From contig JAAVXR010000030.1 of assembly GCA_022790755.1 (NCBI GenBank), positions 1 to 64,000 on the forward strand: a DNA stretch of 64,000 nucleotides. Reading direction: 5' to 3'. This document shows positions 47,773 to 58,205 of the stretch, in pieces. The notes below the pieces were generated by a model that did not search any database, was not told where the DNA came from, and worked only from the letters and a program-made list of their open reading frames with translations. The DNA is from Hespellia sp. (GTDB taxonomy: Bacteria; Bacillota; Clostridia; Lachnospirales; Lachnospiraceae). How positions within the stretch are numbered: position 1 is the stretch's first letter; each line of letters opens with the position of its first letter. Both the position numbers and the translations under genes were made by a program.

Positions 47773-50352
47773 TTATAAACCTCTGATCCTAAGCCAAGTC
47801 TCTCGCAGGATACGGCAAATTTCATAAACTGGATAACACTGAAACGCCAATAAATGCTGCAATTTTATGCTAAGACCCAACTTTCCCCAGAGTTCGGAAG
47901 CCCGCTCTGACTCTTCCAATTCCAGAACATAACTCCGCAAAGTCTCATCGCCAGTTCTATGTCCTGCAACATACCACCATGCAATTTTGCTCACAAGATC
48001 CCGCTCTCTCTGCACTGCATGTGCCTCCCTGTTATATTCCATCTCTCTGTCTCGTATGTAACAGTCGCAAACATAAATGCTTTTGAATGCCTTCAAACAC
48101 TTCTGCCGACTAACACTGTTGTTACGCTCTCGGTAATAATATCCTCGGTATTGCAATATAGCCGCGTTAGCTCCCTTCTCTAGTAGCTGATACATGTATT
48201 TCGTATCCTCCTCATTTGACAATGCTTCATCAAACCACAGTCCATCTGCTTCCGATCTGCGAATCAGCCTTCCCCAGACCGCAGCCCATAATACGAATCC
48301 TTCTTCAAAGACAAAGGACCTTAACGCCTCCTGATTATTCAGATAAGCAGTCCGTCTCCTCCAACTTCCACCATTTCTTCTATACTTTCTTATGTCCAGC
48401 TTCTTCTTTCTTTTGTCAAACTCTCCCGACAATACTCTCCGATACTCACAGACTGAAATAGTCGCCTGACTCTTCTCTGCAAGCTTACATAACTGCTCCA
48501 GAAGCTCTGGGTGAATCGCATCATCGCTGTCTAAGAAAAACAAATACTCTCCCTTTGCCGCCCGTATTCCCGCATTCCTTGCTGCGGATACACCTTTATG
48601 TTTCTGCGCCAACAAACGAATCCTGCTCTCTTGAGTACTCAGACTCTCACAGATCTCTCTACTGTTATCTTTTGAACCGTCGTCTACCAGAATCAGTTCA
48701 AAATTGGAATAGGTTTGCCCGAGTACAGACTGTATGCAGGTCTCCAGATACCGTGCGGACTGATAAACTGGAACAATCACGGAAATTAACGGTTTTCGGG
48801 CATCTGTCAAAAAAGGCACCTTATCAGGAGCCTTCTGGTTCTCGTCTCTTTTCCTACCTCTGAAAAGGATCTGGCGTCCTCTACGACAGAGCTCGCCAAA
48901 CTCCCTCGTTTTGCCGTAACAGATCATCCACAGCAGATTGACACCAAAAAGACAGATAAAAAGTTTCCCGAAAAATCCTTTTCCAAGACATATCCTATGG
49001 ATACCTGTTGCTGTCACCCCCGCAACCACCGCATAAATCAAATACCTTGCAAAGTAATTCTTAAGGGAGAGCCCCAGATGCCTGTACAACACAAATGGTT
49101 CTATCCAAACGGAAGTCAGCAACATACTAAACAGTGTTCCAAGAAAAACTCCCAGCGTCCCCAAGCGCAACGCAAGCACCACGGAAATTCCTAGATTTAA
49201 TATCGTCTCTACGATTACCTTATATCGGTCGAGCCAAAATAGGCCCAACGCATCCCGAAATACTAGCACAGCTTGCCGCATTCCTGCGACATAAAACTTC
49301 AGACACAATACCAATACGACAGACATCGGAAACACATACTGTCGCCCGAAACCCACCTCCATAAAAGGATTGATCAGCTCATAGATACAGATCGCAGCAA
49401 ACCCAAAGACCCACTGCCCCACAAAAAGTGCATCCTCAAGAACCTCCCGCATCCGTCCTTTGTCCGCACTGACTCCCAAATCCCCCACACTGGCTGTGAT
49501 CCCCTGGAGAACCTGATTGAGTACCTGACGAACAGAGCCAATGACCAGATAATAGTTAAAATAGCATCCTACACTGGATAATCCTATCAGCGCTGATAAC
49601 AGCAGATTATCCGTATTATTTACTAAGACATTTCCTGTTTTGTGCAGCATCATCGCCCGGATATTTCTGAAAATCTCCCGGCTTTCTTCCTCAGGTATCG
49701 GTTCCACATCGTTCTCTCTCAGAAGAGGATACAGTCTATCTGCCTTTTGAGAAATTGCAATATTTCTTGCAAGCGTACAACATAAACTCACAAGCACAAA
49801 CAGTATAAAATCCTGTGTTGCCCATAATACCACAATCTGCACCACATCCTGGATTACAAGAAACACCGTCTGATACCACACTCCCACAGAAATCAATTGG
49901 TGGGCATCAATCAAGGTTCGCTTATATGTCCACAGATAAGACAGCGCTGAATTTGTCAGAAACAGCAGGTAAATCAGAGTTAAATGCTCCACCTTCTGAT
50001 CTCCTGTCATAAAACGCAAAAACGGAATACAGACCACCCCAAAAATCAGAATCGCACCGGACATCGCATGATAAAACTTCTGATAAAGCTTCATCAAAGA
50101 CTTCTGTTTCTTTTCATCCCCGCGAGCAATGGGATCATACAATGCATACGGGATGGCTGTCACAATATCAAGCTCCGGCAACGCCAGCACGGTAATGATA
50201 TTCGAAAATAGTCCGCAGACCCCCACATATGCCTCACTCATCCTGTGTGCAAACACAACCCTGACGACGAATCCCATAAGGATAGCCATCATTCTGGAAA
50301 TCACTGCTACCACTGTATTTCTGGCAGAATGTTCTGTGCGTGTCTTCTCCAT
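47773..50352 (-). CDS. Polysaccharide flippase (MATE/Wzx-like) fused to GT2 glycosyltransferase
   Basis: 859 aa; N-terminal ~480 aa polytopic flippase, then KPLISVIVPVYQSARYLETCIQSVLGQTYSNFELILVDDGSKDNS. Confidence 0.9.
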   Translation of the reverse strand: MEKTRTEHSARNTVVAVISRMMAILMGFVVRVVFAHRMSEAYVGVCGLFSNIITVLALPELDIVTAIPYALYDPIARGDEKKQKSLMKLYQKFYHAMSGAILIFGVVCIPFLRFMTGDQKVEHLTLIYLLFLTNSALSYLWTYKRTLIDAHQLISVGVWYQTVFLVIQDVVQIVVLWATQDFILFVLVSLCCTLARNIAISQKADRLYPLLRENDVEPIPEEESREIFRNIRAMMLHKTGNVLVNNTDNLLLSALIGLSSVGCYFNYYLVIGSVRQVLNQVLQGITASVGDLGVSADKGRMREVLEDALFVGQWVFGFAAICIYELINPFMEVGFGRQYVFPMSVVLVLCLKFYVAGMRQAVLVFRDALGLFWLDRYKVIVETILNLGISVVLALRLGTLGVFLGTLFSMLLTSVWIEPFVLYRHLGLSLKNYFARYLIYAVVAGVTATGIHRICLGKGFFGKLFICLFGVNLLWMICYGKTREFGELCRRGRQILFRGRKRDENQKAPDKVPFLTDARKPLISVIVPVYQSARYLETCIQSVLGQTYSNFELILVDDGSKDNSREICESLSTQESRIRLLAQKHKGVSAARNAGIRAAKGEYLFFLDSDDAIHPELLEQLCKLAEKSQATISVCEYRRVLSGEFDKRKKKLDIRKYRRNGGSWRRRTAYLNNQEALRSFVFEEGFVLWAAVWGRLIRRSEADGLWFDEALSNEEDTKYMYQLLEKGANAAILQYRGYYYRERNNSVSRQKCLKAFKSIYVCDCYIRDREMEYNREAHAVQRERDLVSKIAWWYVAGHRTGDETLRSYVLELEESERASELWGKLGLSIKLQHLLAFQCYPVYEICRILRETWLRIRGL

Positions 50353-50367
50353 CTGTCATTCTCTTTC

Positions 50368-51816
50368 CTATTCTTTCATTCTCCTTCCGCCATCCAGACG
50401 GATGTTTCCAACCACATATCCCAAAGCTTCTTCCTCCTGCTCATTCGCCAGCAGAATATGTTCCCCGGTAATCGGGTTCACAATTGAAAAGTACAGAATA
50501 TACTCCTTCTCCGATAATCCGCTCAATGGAATCTCTACCTTCAATGTCAAGATATCCTCCCTGTTCGTCCCGCCGGATAATTGTCTCAATGATTGATCAA
50601 TCTTATAAGTAAAGCACTCCTCCTCACCGCAGATCATCAACCTAAGCTCCGGTTCTCGGTATATCGGGGCAAACCCAACATTTTTGAGTGATATTTCCGC
50701 AGACAGACAGTCTGAAAAAAGCGAATGGGATATATCCACATCTGCAATCATAAACCGATATCCCAGATGCCTTTGTATATAAGTAAGACCATCCATTCCG
50801 TCAAAACAACCATCGTCTTTCACCGTCTCTTTTGCCCACTTGTCAAACACGTCTTGATCGTAATCTCTATTGAGATACGTGACATGCATCAACGCCAGAT
50901 CCTTTTTGGCACTTTCAAAGTCATTATATGCATTCTCGACGATCACTTCTCCCCCGTTAGGCACCCACCGACACAGCTTCTCCTGAAACTCCAGTTCCTC
51001 ATGCCTGCTCCACGGTGCAAAGATACCCACTTCATTTGCCCCCTCTGTTCCATAAGTACCGTAATCGCTCTCATTACCCATCATCCCGTCATTAAACAGT
51101 CCCAATCTCCCGGCCAATGAATCCACTGACAAATGATCCTTCGATGGTTCTCCTAGACCGGTAATCTGACGCCACTGCATCGGCATCCGAACAGCCAGGT
51201 AAATAGACCGATCTACCACTTGCTCTAATTCTGAGGCAAGTCTTTGCATATCCGTGCTATTAACATACGGCGTACCGTTCATCTCTCCCCAATTTCCAAC
51301 AAAAAGCCCTTGTATCAGAAAGATTTCACCTTGGTGTTTGTGCAGAATCCCTTTCAACTGCCGCATGTGTACAAGAATAGTTGCAAGGTTTCCCGGCTCC
51401 TGCCCCAGTGCTTTGCCATCCCAATCATACAGGAAACGCACAATCAATCGTTTATCAATCGTCTCCAACGCACAGAACAATTCTTCAATATTGGCAAGCC
51501 CTTTTTGAGTAATCTCTCCATTACGATAGTTCTGTAGGTTGATCTGTATAAGGGTAAGTCTTGTTTCTGTATCGTTCTGATATTTTTCTTTTACAAGCTT
51601 CTCAAAATCTACTTCCTCATCCTGGATCATGAATCCATATATCGAGTAAAACCCGCAATCATAATTTTTTAGCTCGCGATTGGATTCGGTAAACACGGTT
51701 TTTTCTATCGTCACATGCCTGGAATACAGAAAATAGAAAAATAGGCAAACCAGGCACACGACCAAAAATATTTCCACTTTCAAACCAGCTTTCCTCTTAC
51801 CTTCCTCCGTTTTCAT
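50368..51816 (-). CDS. DUF4874/DUF4832-type membrane-anchored putative glycan hydrolase-like protein
   Basis: N-term TM; LIQINLQNYRNGEI...RFLYDWDG...FLIQGLFVGNWGEMNGTPY TIM-barrel-like motifs. Start approximate. Confidence 0.65.
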   Translation of the reverse strand: MKTEEGKRKAGLKVEIFLVVCLVCLFFYFLYSRHVTIEKTVFTESNRELKNYDCGFYSIYGFMIQDEEVDFEKLVKEKYQNDTETRLTLIQINLQNYRNGEITQKGLANIEELFCALETIDKRLIVRFLYDWDGKALGQEPGNLATILVHMRQLKGILHKHQGEIFLIQGLFVGNWGEMNGTPYVNSTDMQRLASELEQVVDRSIYLAVRMPMQWRQITGLGEPSKDHLSVDSLAGRLGLFNDGMMGNESDYGTYGTEGANEVGIFAPWSRHEELEFQEKLCRWVPNGGEVIVENAYNDFESAKKDLALMHVTYLNRDYDQDVFDKWAKETVKDDGCFDGMDGLTYIQRHLGYRFMIADVDISHSLFSDCLSAEISLKNVGFAPIYREPELRLMICGEEECFTYKIDQSLRQLSGGTNREDILTLKVEIPLSGLSEKEYILYFSIVNPITGEHILLANEQEEEALGYVVGNIRLDGGRRMKE

Positions 51817-54073
51817 CGCCGACAGCCAAATTATAGGGTGAACCGGGTTCCTGCTCAAAGTAAAAGCAGACAAAGTTCTCATCCTCATAGCCAACTCTCC
51901 ATTCATAAGGATAAAGCTTCGAAAAATGCTGACACCACTCGTACGCCTTGGATTCCACAATGGTCCGGCTTTCTAGATCCGTATAAACTTCCCACGGATC
52001 CAATTCTGTCCTCCATTCCTTCTTGGCCATTTTTTCTGAAATCTGTGAAGCAATGATTTCTGGACATTGGCTTACCCCACCCTTTATACTGGAAAAAAGT
52101 TCAATATGGTTCTCTGAAACCAGCCATGGGGGACCATTAAAAAGATGTACCTGCGCATAGGAAAGTGGTCGCTTTTCCACATATAAAAATACATATTTTG
52201 TAGGCAACTTATAACTGCTCTTTTTGCTATTGATCAGAAAATTCTGCCATTCTTCATGATAACCGTCCTGGATCATCTGATACATTTCATCCGTCGTGGA
52301 CACAATCGTATAACTGTGTTTGGGAAATTTCTCGATAATGGATTGAGTCACCATCACACTGGAATTATAACGTGTCAATTCGATATACAAGGGACCATGC
52401 AGCACATCAGCTCTAAGCACCACCATATATGTCCCCACCACACCAAGAATTGCCAGATACTGCCGCCCCGTTTCACAGCATATCTGTCCAAATGCCGATA
52501 GCAACAGGTCGAAAGGCATAACCATCACCGCTATAATCAACAGTTGCTCTACCGCACAAAGTCTGGACCCTGCGATGAGTTGTGGCAGCCCCAATGCACC
52601 AGATGCATAAACAACCATAAAAAGTACCGATGCAATGATAATAGGCGGATATCCGTCAAATCGGCATCCATCTATCTGCTTTCGAAAATAGTTTCTTAAT
52701 ATCCAAGCTCCGATACGGTATATCAGCCATAATATGGCCATCCCCTCTGTAAACAGCGCAATGTGTGATGCCCGCTCGTCCCCATATACCTCACAATATC
52801 CCCTCCGAAAGACCTCCCCGGCAACATTCTTTTCTTTCCCTACATTGTAAAATACTTCATCGGACGCCTCCTCATCCGGGTCCGTGTGATTGATTACCCC
52901 CATTGCCCAACTCATAGATCGTTCGAAAGGAATTCCTGAAGCGCGCGCCGCCAATATCGGCGTAACCGCAACTATCAGACCACACAGGGTCGAAACAACC
53001 AAAGGCAAGAACCATTCCTTTGAAAATATTCTCCTCAGGAAAACAACGGCAAAGGATGCACATAAGAGGAAAGCCATAATCGTCACATAATAATGTGTCA
53101 CAATAGAAGCTGACAACGCCATCATAAACAAAAACAAGTTCTCATCCCAAAAATATCGCGCATGCTTTCCCTTGAAGAGAATTCGATGCTCCCCTTTTAA
53201 ATACCTCACCAAATACCTTGCACAGAGAAACTGAGCAAACAGGCCAAACTCCTGGGGAACCGTGTACTGTAGACGGGACATTGCATACACTGCATTGACA
53301 CTCTTTACATCCAAAAGCAAAAACAGCGCCAACACAAAAAATGGAGTGTAACGCGAATGAAATACCTCCCTCAGCAGACCAAACGCTGAAATCAAAAAAA
53401 CAATTACATGGATTCCAGCAAGAAATAACAGAATACTGTAAACTCGGATTCCAAATAGTGTGTGCAAACAGTAGATAAAGCAGTGCATTCCCTCCGGATA
53501 CACACCGCCGGAAAAAACCTTTCCGTCTATCAATCCCTGGATCCAAGAATGATGCACATACAAATCTCCAAATCCATAAGAATAATCCAAAAAGGCATTA
53601 TAGGAAAAATAAATCATCCCGTAAATCAGAATCACCAAGAGAAGTATATATTCCCCGAACCTCGGACGTAGGATTTCCCATAATCTCCCACACTGCTTTC
53701 TCAGCCCATTCGTCAGAGTTTTTATCTCTCCACGCAAAAAAGTGCGGATTCCACAGGCTCCCGTTGCCACCCGGTATAATTGCTCCACCCGTTCCGAAAT
53801 ATGCTCTCTGGAGATTCCTCTCAGATACGACAGGACCGGAATTCCATAAAAGATCAGAAGCACCATCCACCGATTCAAAATGTGAAAAAATCCCAATCCC
53901 AGTATTATCGTATTGATCAAAACAATCTGAACCGTAACACAAAAACTGAAACGGTATAGTTTCCCTTTTTGTCGCAGATGCCTGCGAAACACTAGCGAAG
54001 GCCACAGAAACATCAATGCATAATATCCGAAAAAAACGGCGGCATACTGCCCCGCCCAATATAGTGTAGCCAT
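51797..54073 (-). CDS. Large polytopic membrane protein (possible GT-C glycosyltransferase/polymerase)
   Basis: 758 aa with ~12+ hydrophobic segments and a soluble C-terminus, within an EPS cluster. Confidence 0.6.
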   Translation of the reverse strand: MATLYWAGQYAAVFFGYYALMFLWPSLVFRRHLRQKGKLYRFSFCVTVQIVLINTIILGLGFFHILNRWMVLLIFYGIPVLSYLRGISREHISERVEQLYRVATGACGIRTFLRGEIKTLTNGLRKQCGRLWEILRPRFGEYILLLVILIYGMIYFSYNAFLDYSYGFGDLYVHHSWIQGLIDGKVFSGGVYPEGMHCFIYCLHTLFGIRVYSILLFLAGIHVIVFLISAFGLLREVFHSRYTPFFVLALFLLLDVKSVNAVYAMSRLQYTVPQEFGLFAQFLCARYLVRYLKGEHRILFKGKHARYFWDENLFLFMMALSASIVTHYYVTIMAFLLCASFAVVFLRRIFSKEWFLPLVVSTLCGLIVAVTPILAARASGIPFERSMSWAMGVINHTDPDEEASDEVFYNVGKEKNVAGEVFRRGYCEVYGDERASHIALFTEGMAILWLIYRIGAWILRNYFRKQIDGCRFDGYPPIIIASVLFMVVYASGALGLPQLIAGSRLCAVEQLLIIAVMVMPFDLLLSAFGQICCETGRQYLAILGVVGTYMVVLRADVLHGPLYIELTRYNSSVMVTQSIIEKFPKHSYTIVSTTDEMYQMIQDGYHEEWQNFLINSKKSSYKLPTKYVFLYVEKRPLSYAQVHLFNGPPWLVSENHIELFSSIKGGVSQCPEIIASQISEKMAKKEWRTELDPWEVYTDLESRTIVESKAYEWCQHFSKLYPYEWRVGYEDENFVCFYFEQEPGSPYNLAVGDENGGR

Positions 54074-54077
54074 GCTG

Positions 54078-55286
54078 TCACCCTCTTTTCATAAACTCAA
54101 TCAGTAGCTCAAATTCTTTTCCTCGAGGCATATCCTTCATTTCTGATGCACGCTTGAATGCAGCCCTCTTCTCCGTATCCTTCAAAAGTTCGGCAATACT
54201 ATCCGCAATCGCTTCCGGTTCCAGCCGACAGAGAATTCCATCCACGCCGCTCATAAGTTGTTCCCGGTTTCCCGGACAGTCTGAGGCAATCACTGCACAC
54301 CCTAAGATTTGTGCTTCCTGAATTGCTATACTTTTTCCTTCATACCTGGTGGCATGCACATACAGATCTGTCTGTCTGTAATAAGGGTATGGATTTTCTA
54401 CCTGTCCAAGCAGACAAAAATCTTTTTCTAGCCCTAAAGCAGCAATCTGCCTCTTCAGATGTGCTCTTTCTTCTCCTTCCCCCAACACATACCATCTGAC
54501 TCGGTATCCTCGTTGCTTCAATAGGTTCATAGCCTGGATCGCAATATCGTACCCTTTCTGGTAGCATAGCCTTCCCACCGTAAGCAGGCGAACGCCATCA
54601 TATTCATCTGAAAATCCTCCTGGTTCCTGTGCCATCCGGCGGACTTTTTCACTGTCAATAATATTGGGAAACACGAATGTTCTTTCCTTCTGTTGAGGAT
54701 AAAACTTTACAAACGACTCTTTTACCTCTTTGGAGACAGCGAAAATACGTCCAAACTTTTCCCAGCAGTTCCGATCCATGTCCCGAGTATACCCTGCATT
54801 TTCATAATCAATATGTACGAATGCCGCTTTTCTCTCTGCGTTCACATAATCCGCCACATAATACGCAGAGCCCCCCTCCATCCATGCCACAGCTAAATCG
54901 AAAGATTCCCCAAAACGCCGTGCACCCTCCGCCACGATAGGCCAGAATAATTTATCAATTTGAACCCTACCAGCCCGAAACATCTGTACAAAATAGTTCA
55001 TAGAAACCGATAGCTTCCCCCAGAGGTTTCCATTTCGAAGATACGATGCCAGAACCGTTGCTGCCATTCTGATACGGCCTCGCTTCCCCCAGACGGATTG
55101 ACTGCTAAGTCTTTGATTTAACACCCGAATATCCGGCGGCAAATGAGCACTCAATTTTCCCTGCCCCATCATTACATAGAGAGAAATCTCATATTCCGTC
55201 CGGTCTAGTTTCTTCAGGAATTCCAACATTGATGCCTCCGCGCCTGCACGCCCCAGCGTATTAATGACTATCAGTATTTTCTTCAT
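54078..55286 (-). CDS. GT4 family glycosyltransferase
   Basis: 402 aa; LLTVGRLCYQKGYDIAIQAMNLL, ATRYEGKSIAIQEAQILGCAVIASDCPGNREQL. Confidence 0.93.
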   Translation of the reverse strand: MKKILIVINTLGRAGAEASMLEFLKKLDRTEYEISLYVMMGQGKLSAHLPPDIRVLNQRLSSQSVWGKRGRIRMAATVLASYLRNGNLWGKLSVSMNYFVQMFRAGRVQIDKLFWPIVAEGARRFGESFDLAVAWMEGGSAYYVADYVNAERKAAFVHIDYENAGYTRDMDRNCWEKFGRIFAVSKEVKESFVKFYPQQKERTFVFPNIIDSEKVRRMAQEPGGFSDEYDGVRLLTVGRLCYQKGYDIAIQAMNLLKQRGYRVRWYVLGEGEERAHLKRQIAALGLEKDFCLLGQVENPYPYYRQTDLYVHATRYEGKSIAIQEAQILGCAVIASDCPGNREQLMSGVDGILCRLEPEAIADSIAELLKDTEKRAAFKRASEMKDMPRGKEFELLIEFMKRG

Positions 55287-56721
55287 ATCTGCAATACACC
55301 ATACTGGTGGGTGCCTCCGTCTTTCTGTGTTTGATCAATCTGCCCTGGGAAAATACAAAAGCAGTCAAATGCTTTTCCATCCAGCGTAACCGCATATATG
55401 CAACCGTCCATCCTACAAACGCCCCCGCTACCAGGCCGACCCCATACCAGATCTCCCCCAGATAAGATGCCCCTATACTGCCCAGAAAAGTTACAAAGCA
55501 AAAGCTTAAGGCTGTAGCCACTACGCCTCTTAGATCCTTAAAATAATATAGAAAAAGAATCTCTGCATACATCAAAAACAGAATAAAATATCCGGCCGCC
55601 AAGCTAGGATAGATACGTAGAATGATACCTGCAAATCCAACCTGTGGTAAGATCACCAAACAAAGCAGAAAAATAACCACAGAAATTATAAACTGCACAC
55701 GCACCAGAGACATCAGTTCGCTGGACAACTTTCGAAACATACGCTTCTTCGCATTTTCAATGTCCGCCGCCTTTCCTCCTATGACAGCCTCTGAATATAC
55801 CCTGTATTTTTCGTGAAAATACATCTCCACCCGAGAGGTAAAGATAATCGTAGCCGAAATATTCGTAAACATGGCCAGGCATGTTGCCATGTCATAGGGT
55901 TGGTTGCACACAAAGCTTCTGGCGACCACAATTCGCATATCTGTCGTCCAGAATACAAAATTATGAATGTACAGCCCCAGCGTATAGAGAAAATTTGTGG
56001 CTACCAGCTGCCAGGCATTTTTAAAATAAACAAGCACAGCACTGTAGCGATTACTGTTCTTTTTAAAATATCTTTTTATCGTCACATACTCTAATACTGC
56101 GATCAAAAAGAACCCCAACATCAGAGCCGAAAGCATCGAAAACGAAATACTCCAGTGTAACAAAAACCGCAATATCAGAGCTGCCACAAAAGCTACCGCC
56201 AACCCACACAGAAAAAAAATCGAAATCAACTGATAATCCTTGCAGGCTGAAAGATAAATCATGGAATATATCACCAAAACCAACAACATATAACAACAAA
56301 AGCCAACAAACACATAAAAAACTGCGACTTTGCCTACAAAGTACTCCCAAAGGCAAAATGGAATCGCCAGAAGACCACTCAAGCAAAACGCCAGAAACAA
56401 CCCCATATAATAACAAGGCAGAATGTCCTCATACCGCTCCTCATAGATCACATCATGCATATATTTTGACAAAACAGCATTGAATGGCGAAGTTGTCAAC
56501 ATAGAAAAAATAAAGACATACAATACCGTGCAGGAGAATAACTCTCTTTCCAGATAAGCAACACTGTCAAATTCAAGTACAAGCCCCATTAGCAAAATAT
56601 CCAGTATCACCAAAAACATCGGCGCCACTGTGATCGCCGTACTGTATGCAAAACCGACAAAATCAGCCAGCAGAGAATTTTTTCCATATATTTGATTCAG
56701 TCTGACTCCTATTCCTGCCAT
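55261..56721 (-). CDS. pelG: PelG-like exopolysaccharide transporter
   Basis: 486 aa; N-term MAGIGVRLNQIYGKNSLLADFVGFAYSTAITVAPMF, polytopic, adjacent to pelF. Confidence 0.88.
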   Translation of the reverse strand: MAGIGVRLNQIYGKNSLLADFVGFAYSTAITVAPMFLVILDILLMGLVLEFDSVAYLERELFSCTVLYVFIFSMLTTSPFNAVLSKYMHDVIYEERYEDILPCYYMGLFLAFCLSGLLAIPFCLWEYFVGKVAVFYVFVGFCCYMLLVLVIYSMIYLSACKDYQLISIFFLCGLAVAFVAALILRFLLHWSISFSMLSALMLGFFLIAVLEYVTIKRYFKKNSNRYSAVLVYFKNAWQLVATNFLYTLGLYIHNFVFWTTDMRIVVARSFVCNQPYDMATCLAMFTNISATIIFTSRVEMYFHEKYRVYSEAVIGGKAADIENAKKRMFRKLSSELMSLVRVQFIISVVIFLLCLVILPQVGFAGIILRIYPSLAAGYFILFLMYAEILFLYYFKDLRGVVATALSFCFVTFLGSIGASYLGEIWYGVGLVAGAFVGWTVAYMRLRWMEKHLTAFVFSQGRLIKHRKTEAPTSMVYCRYEENTDSH

Positions 56722-56724
56722 GGC

Positions 56725-58152
56725 TTATTCCTCCTCTGTCTTTTGTTCCAAACTTGCCACGAAATCACCGTAAATATTCCGATAGGTATCCTGCATTTTC
56801 TCAATCCGATACCCAGCGGCTACTCGTCTGTACCCACGTTCTCCCATCTCAATCCGAAGCGCCTCATCATCGGCCAGTCTAAGAATTGCCTGGGTGATTT
56901 CCTCCACATTCATAATGTGCGTTACAATACCTGCCGGACCGAAGTCATCCATATCACCGAGAATCAAGCCCTCACAATTTCCTACATTTGTGGCGATCAC
57001 TGGTTTATGGGCGGCAAAACTCTCCAGAATAGCAAGTGGCTGTCCCTCACTGATGCTGGTAAGAATTATCATGTCCATCCTACCCAAGTATTCTCTGACA
57101 TCCACCTTGTCAGTAAACACGATGTCCGAGGTTCCCATCAAATCTACCAGTTCAAAACACTCTCTGGCATATTCTTTCTCATCTTCCCAAGGTCCCATAA
57201 TCCAAAGCTTAAGCTCAGGCTTTTGTTCTTTCGCAAAACAAAATGCCTGTATCATTGTTTTGATATCCTTTATTGGCGCCACACGAACGATTGCACCAAC
57301 GTGAACCTTTCCTTCATCCTCCTCCTGTTTGCCTGGGATGTCCTGCAACTTTTCCACGGAAATTCCATTCGAGACCACCATAGTTTTCTCCATAGGACAC
57401 CCGAGCTCCAACTGTATCCCCCTGGCATAGCCGTACAGACTGGTGACAAGATCCGCACTTTCATAAGCCAACCGAGACATTTTCCGAAATTGGTCGATCC
57501 AAATATTTTTATAGATCCCCTCCACCCACTTCGCTCTCACCAACTCCTCCTCCCGCTCTCTGGTATAGATACCATGCTCCGAGATCAACAGCCGGCTGCC
57601 ATAGAGACATTTTGCCATGCTCCCGATAATTCCCGCATATCCCGTACATACACAATGATATAGATCGGCCTTGGGCAGTTTCATTTTCATTGTCAAAAAC
57701 ATTGGTAGATAAATCGAACGCATCATCCACAAAAAATCAGAAAACACCACCTGACTGTAGTTCAACTGATAATAATCCATTACGGCCTGAAAGAAATCTT
57801 CCCCCATCAACAGGCCATTCAGAGACACCCGGGATTTCTGGAACCAGTGAAATAATGTCTCCCAGTCCGTCTTTTGATTCAAGATCAAGCTTCGAAGCGC
57901 CCGGTATTCTTTTCGATTCATCCGTTCATGATGCTTTCTACCCCATTCGTCATCATCCAAATATAACTCATGTACCTCCTCGACATTTGGAGGAAGTTCA
58001 TATACAAACTTCCCGCTCATAGAGCGGTTTGCAATAATGGTTAAAAGAACAAATTTGTATTCTGGAAACATCTGAATCAAACCATGAACCCAGCTTGACA
58101 CGCCACCCACCACATATGGATAACAGCCCTCGACTACCATACAAATTTTCAT
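56725..58152 (-). CDS. pelF: PelF-like GT4 glycosyltransferase
   Basis: 475 aa; MKICMVVEGCYPYVVGGVSSWVHGLIQMFPEYKF typical of PelF. Confidence 0.93.
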   Translation of the reverse strand: MKICMVVEGCYPYVVGGVSSWVHGLIQMFPEYKFVLLTIIANRSMSGKFVYELPPNVEEVHELYLDDDEWGRKHHERMNRKEYRALRSLILNQKTDWETLFHWFQKSRVSLNGLLMGEDFFQAVMDYYQLNYSQVVFSDFLWMMRSIYLPMFLTMKMKLPKADLYHCVCTGYAGIIGSMAKCLYGSRLLISEHGIYTREREEELVRAKWVEGIYKNIWIDQFRKMSRLAYESADLVTSLYGYARGIQLELGCPMEKTMVVSNGISVEKLQDIPGKQEEDEGKVHVGAIVRVAPIKDIKTMIQAFCFAKEQKPELKLWIMGPWEDEKEYARECFELVDLMGTSDIVFTDKVDVREYLGRMDMIILTSISEGQPLAILESFAAHKPVIATNVGNCEGLILGDMDDFGPAGIVTHIMNVEEITQAILRLADDEALRIEMGERGYRRVAAGYRIEKMQDTYRNIYGDFVASLEQKTEEE

Positions 58153-58205
58153 AGGATTCCTTTCTTTGATTGTAAAATTGTTGTTGGCAAACTTTAACTA
58201 TTCAA

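Noticed and set aside
56692-57663. 323-aa plus-strand ORF
   Set aside because: Antisense to pelF, which has convincing GT4 motifs.
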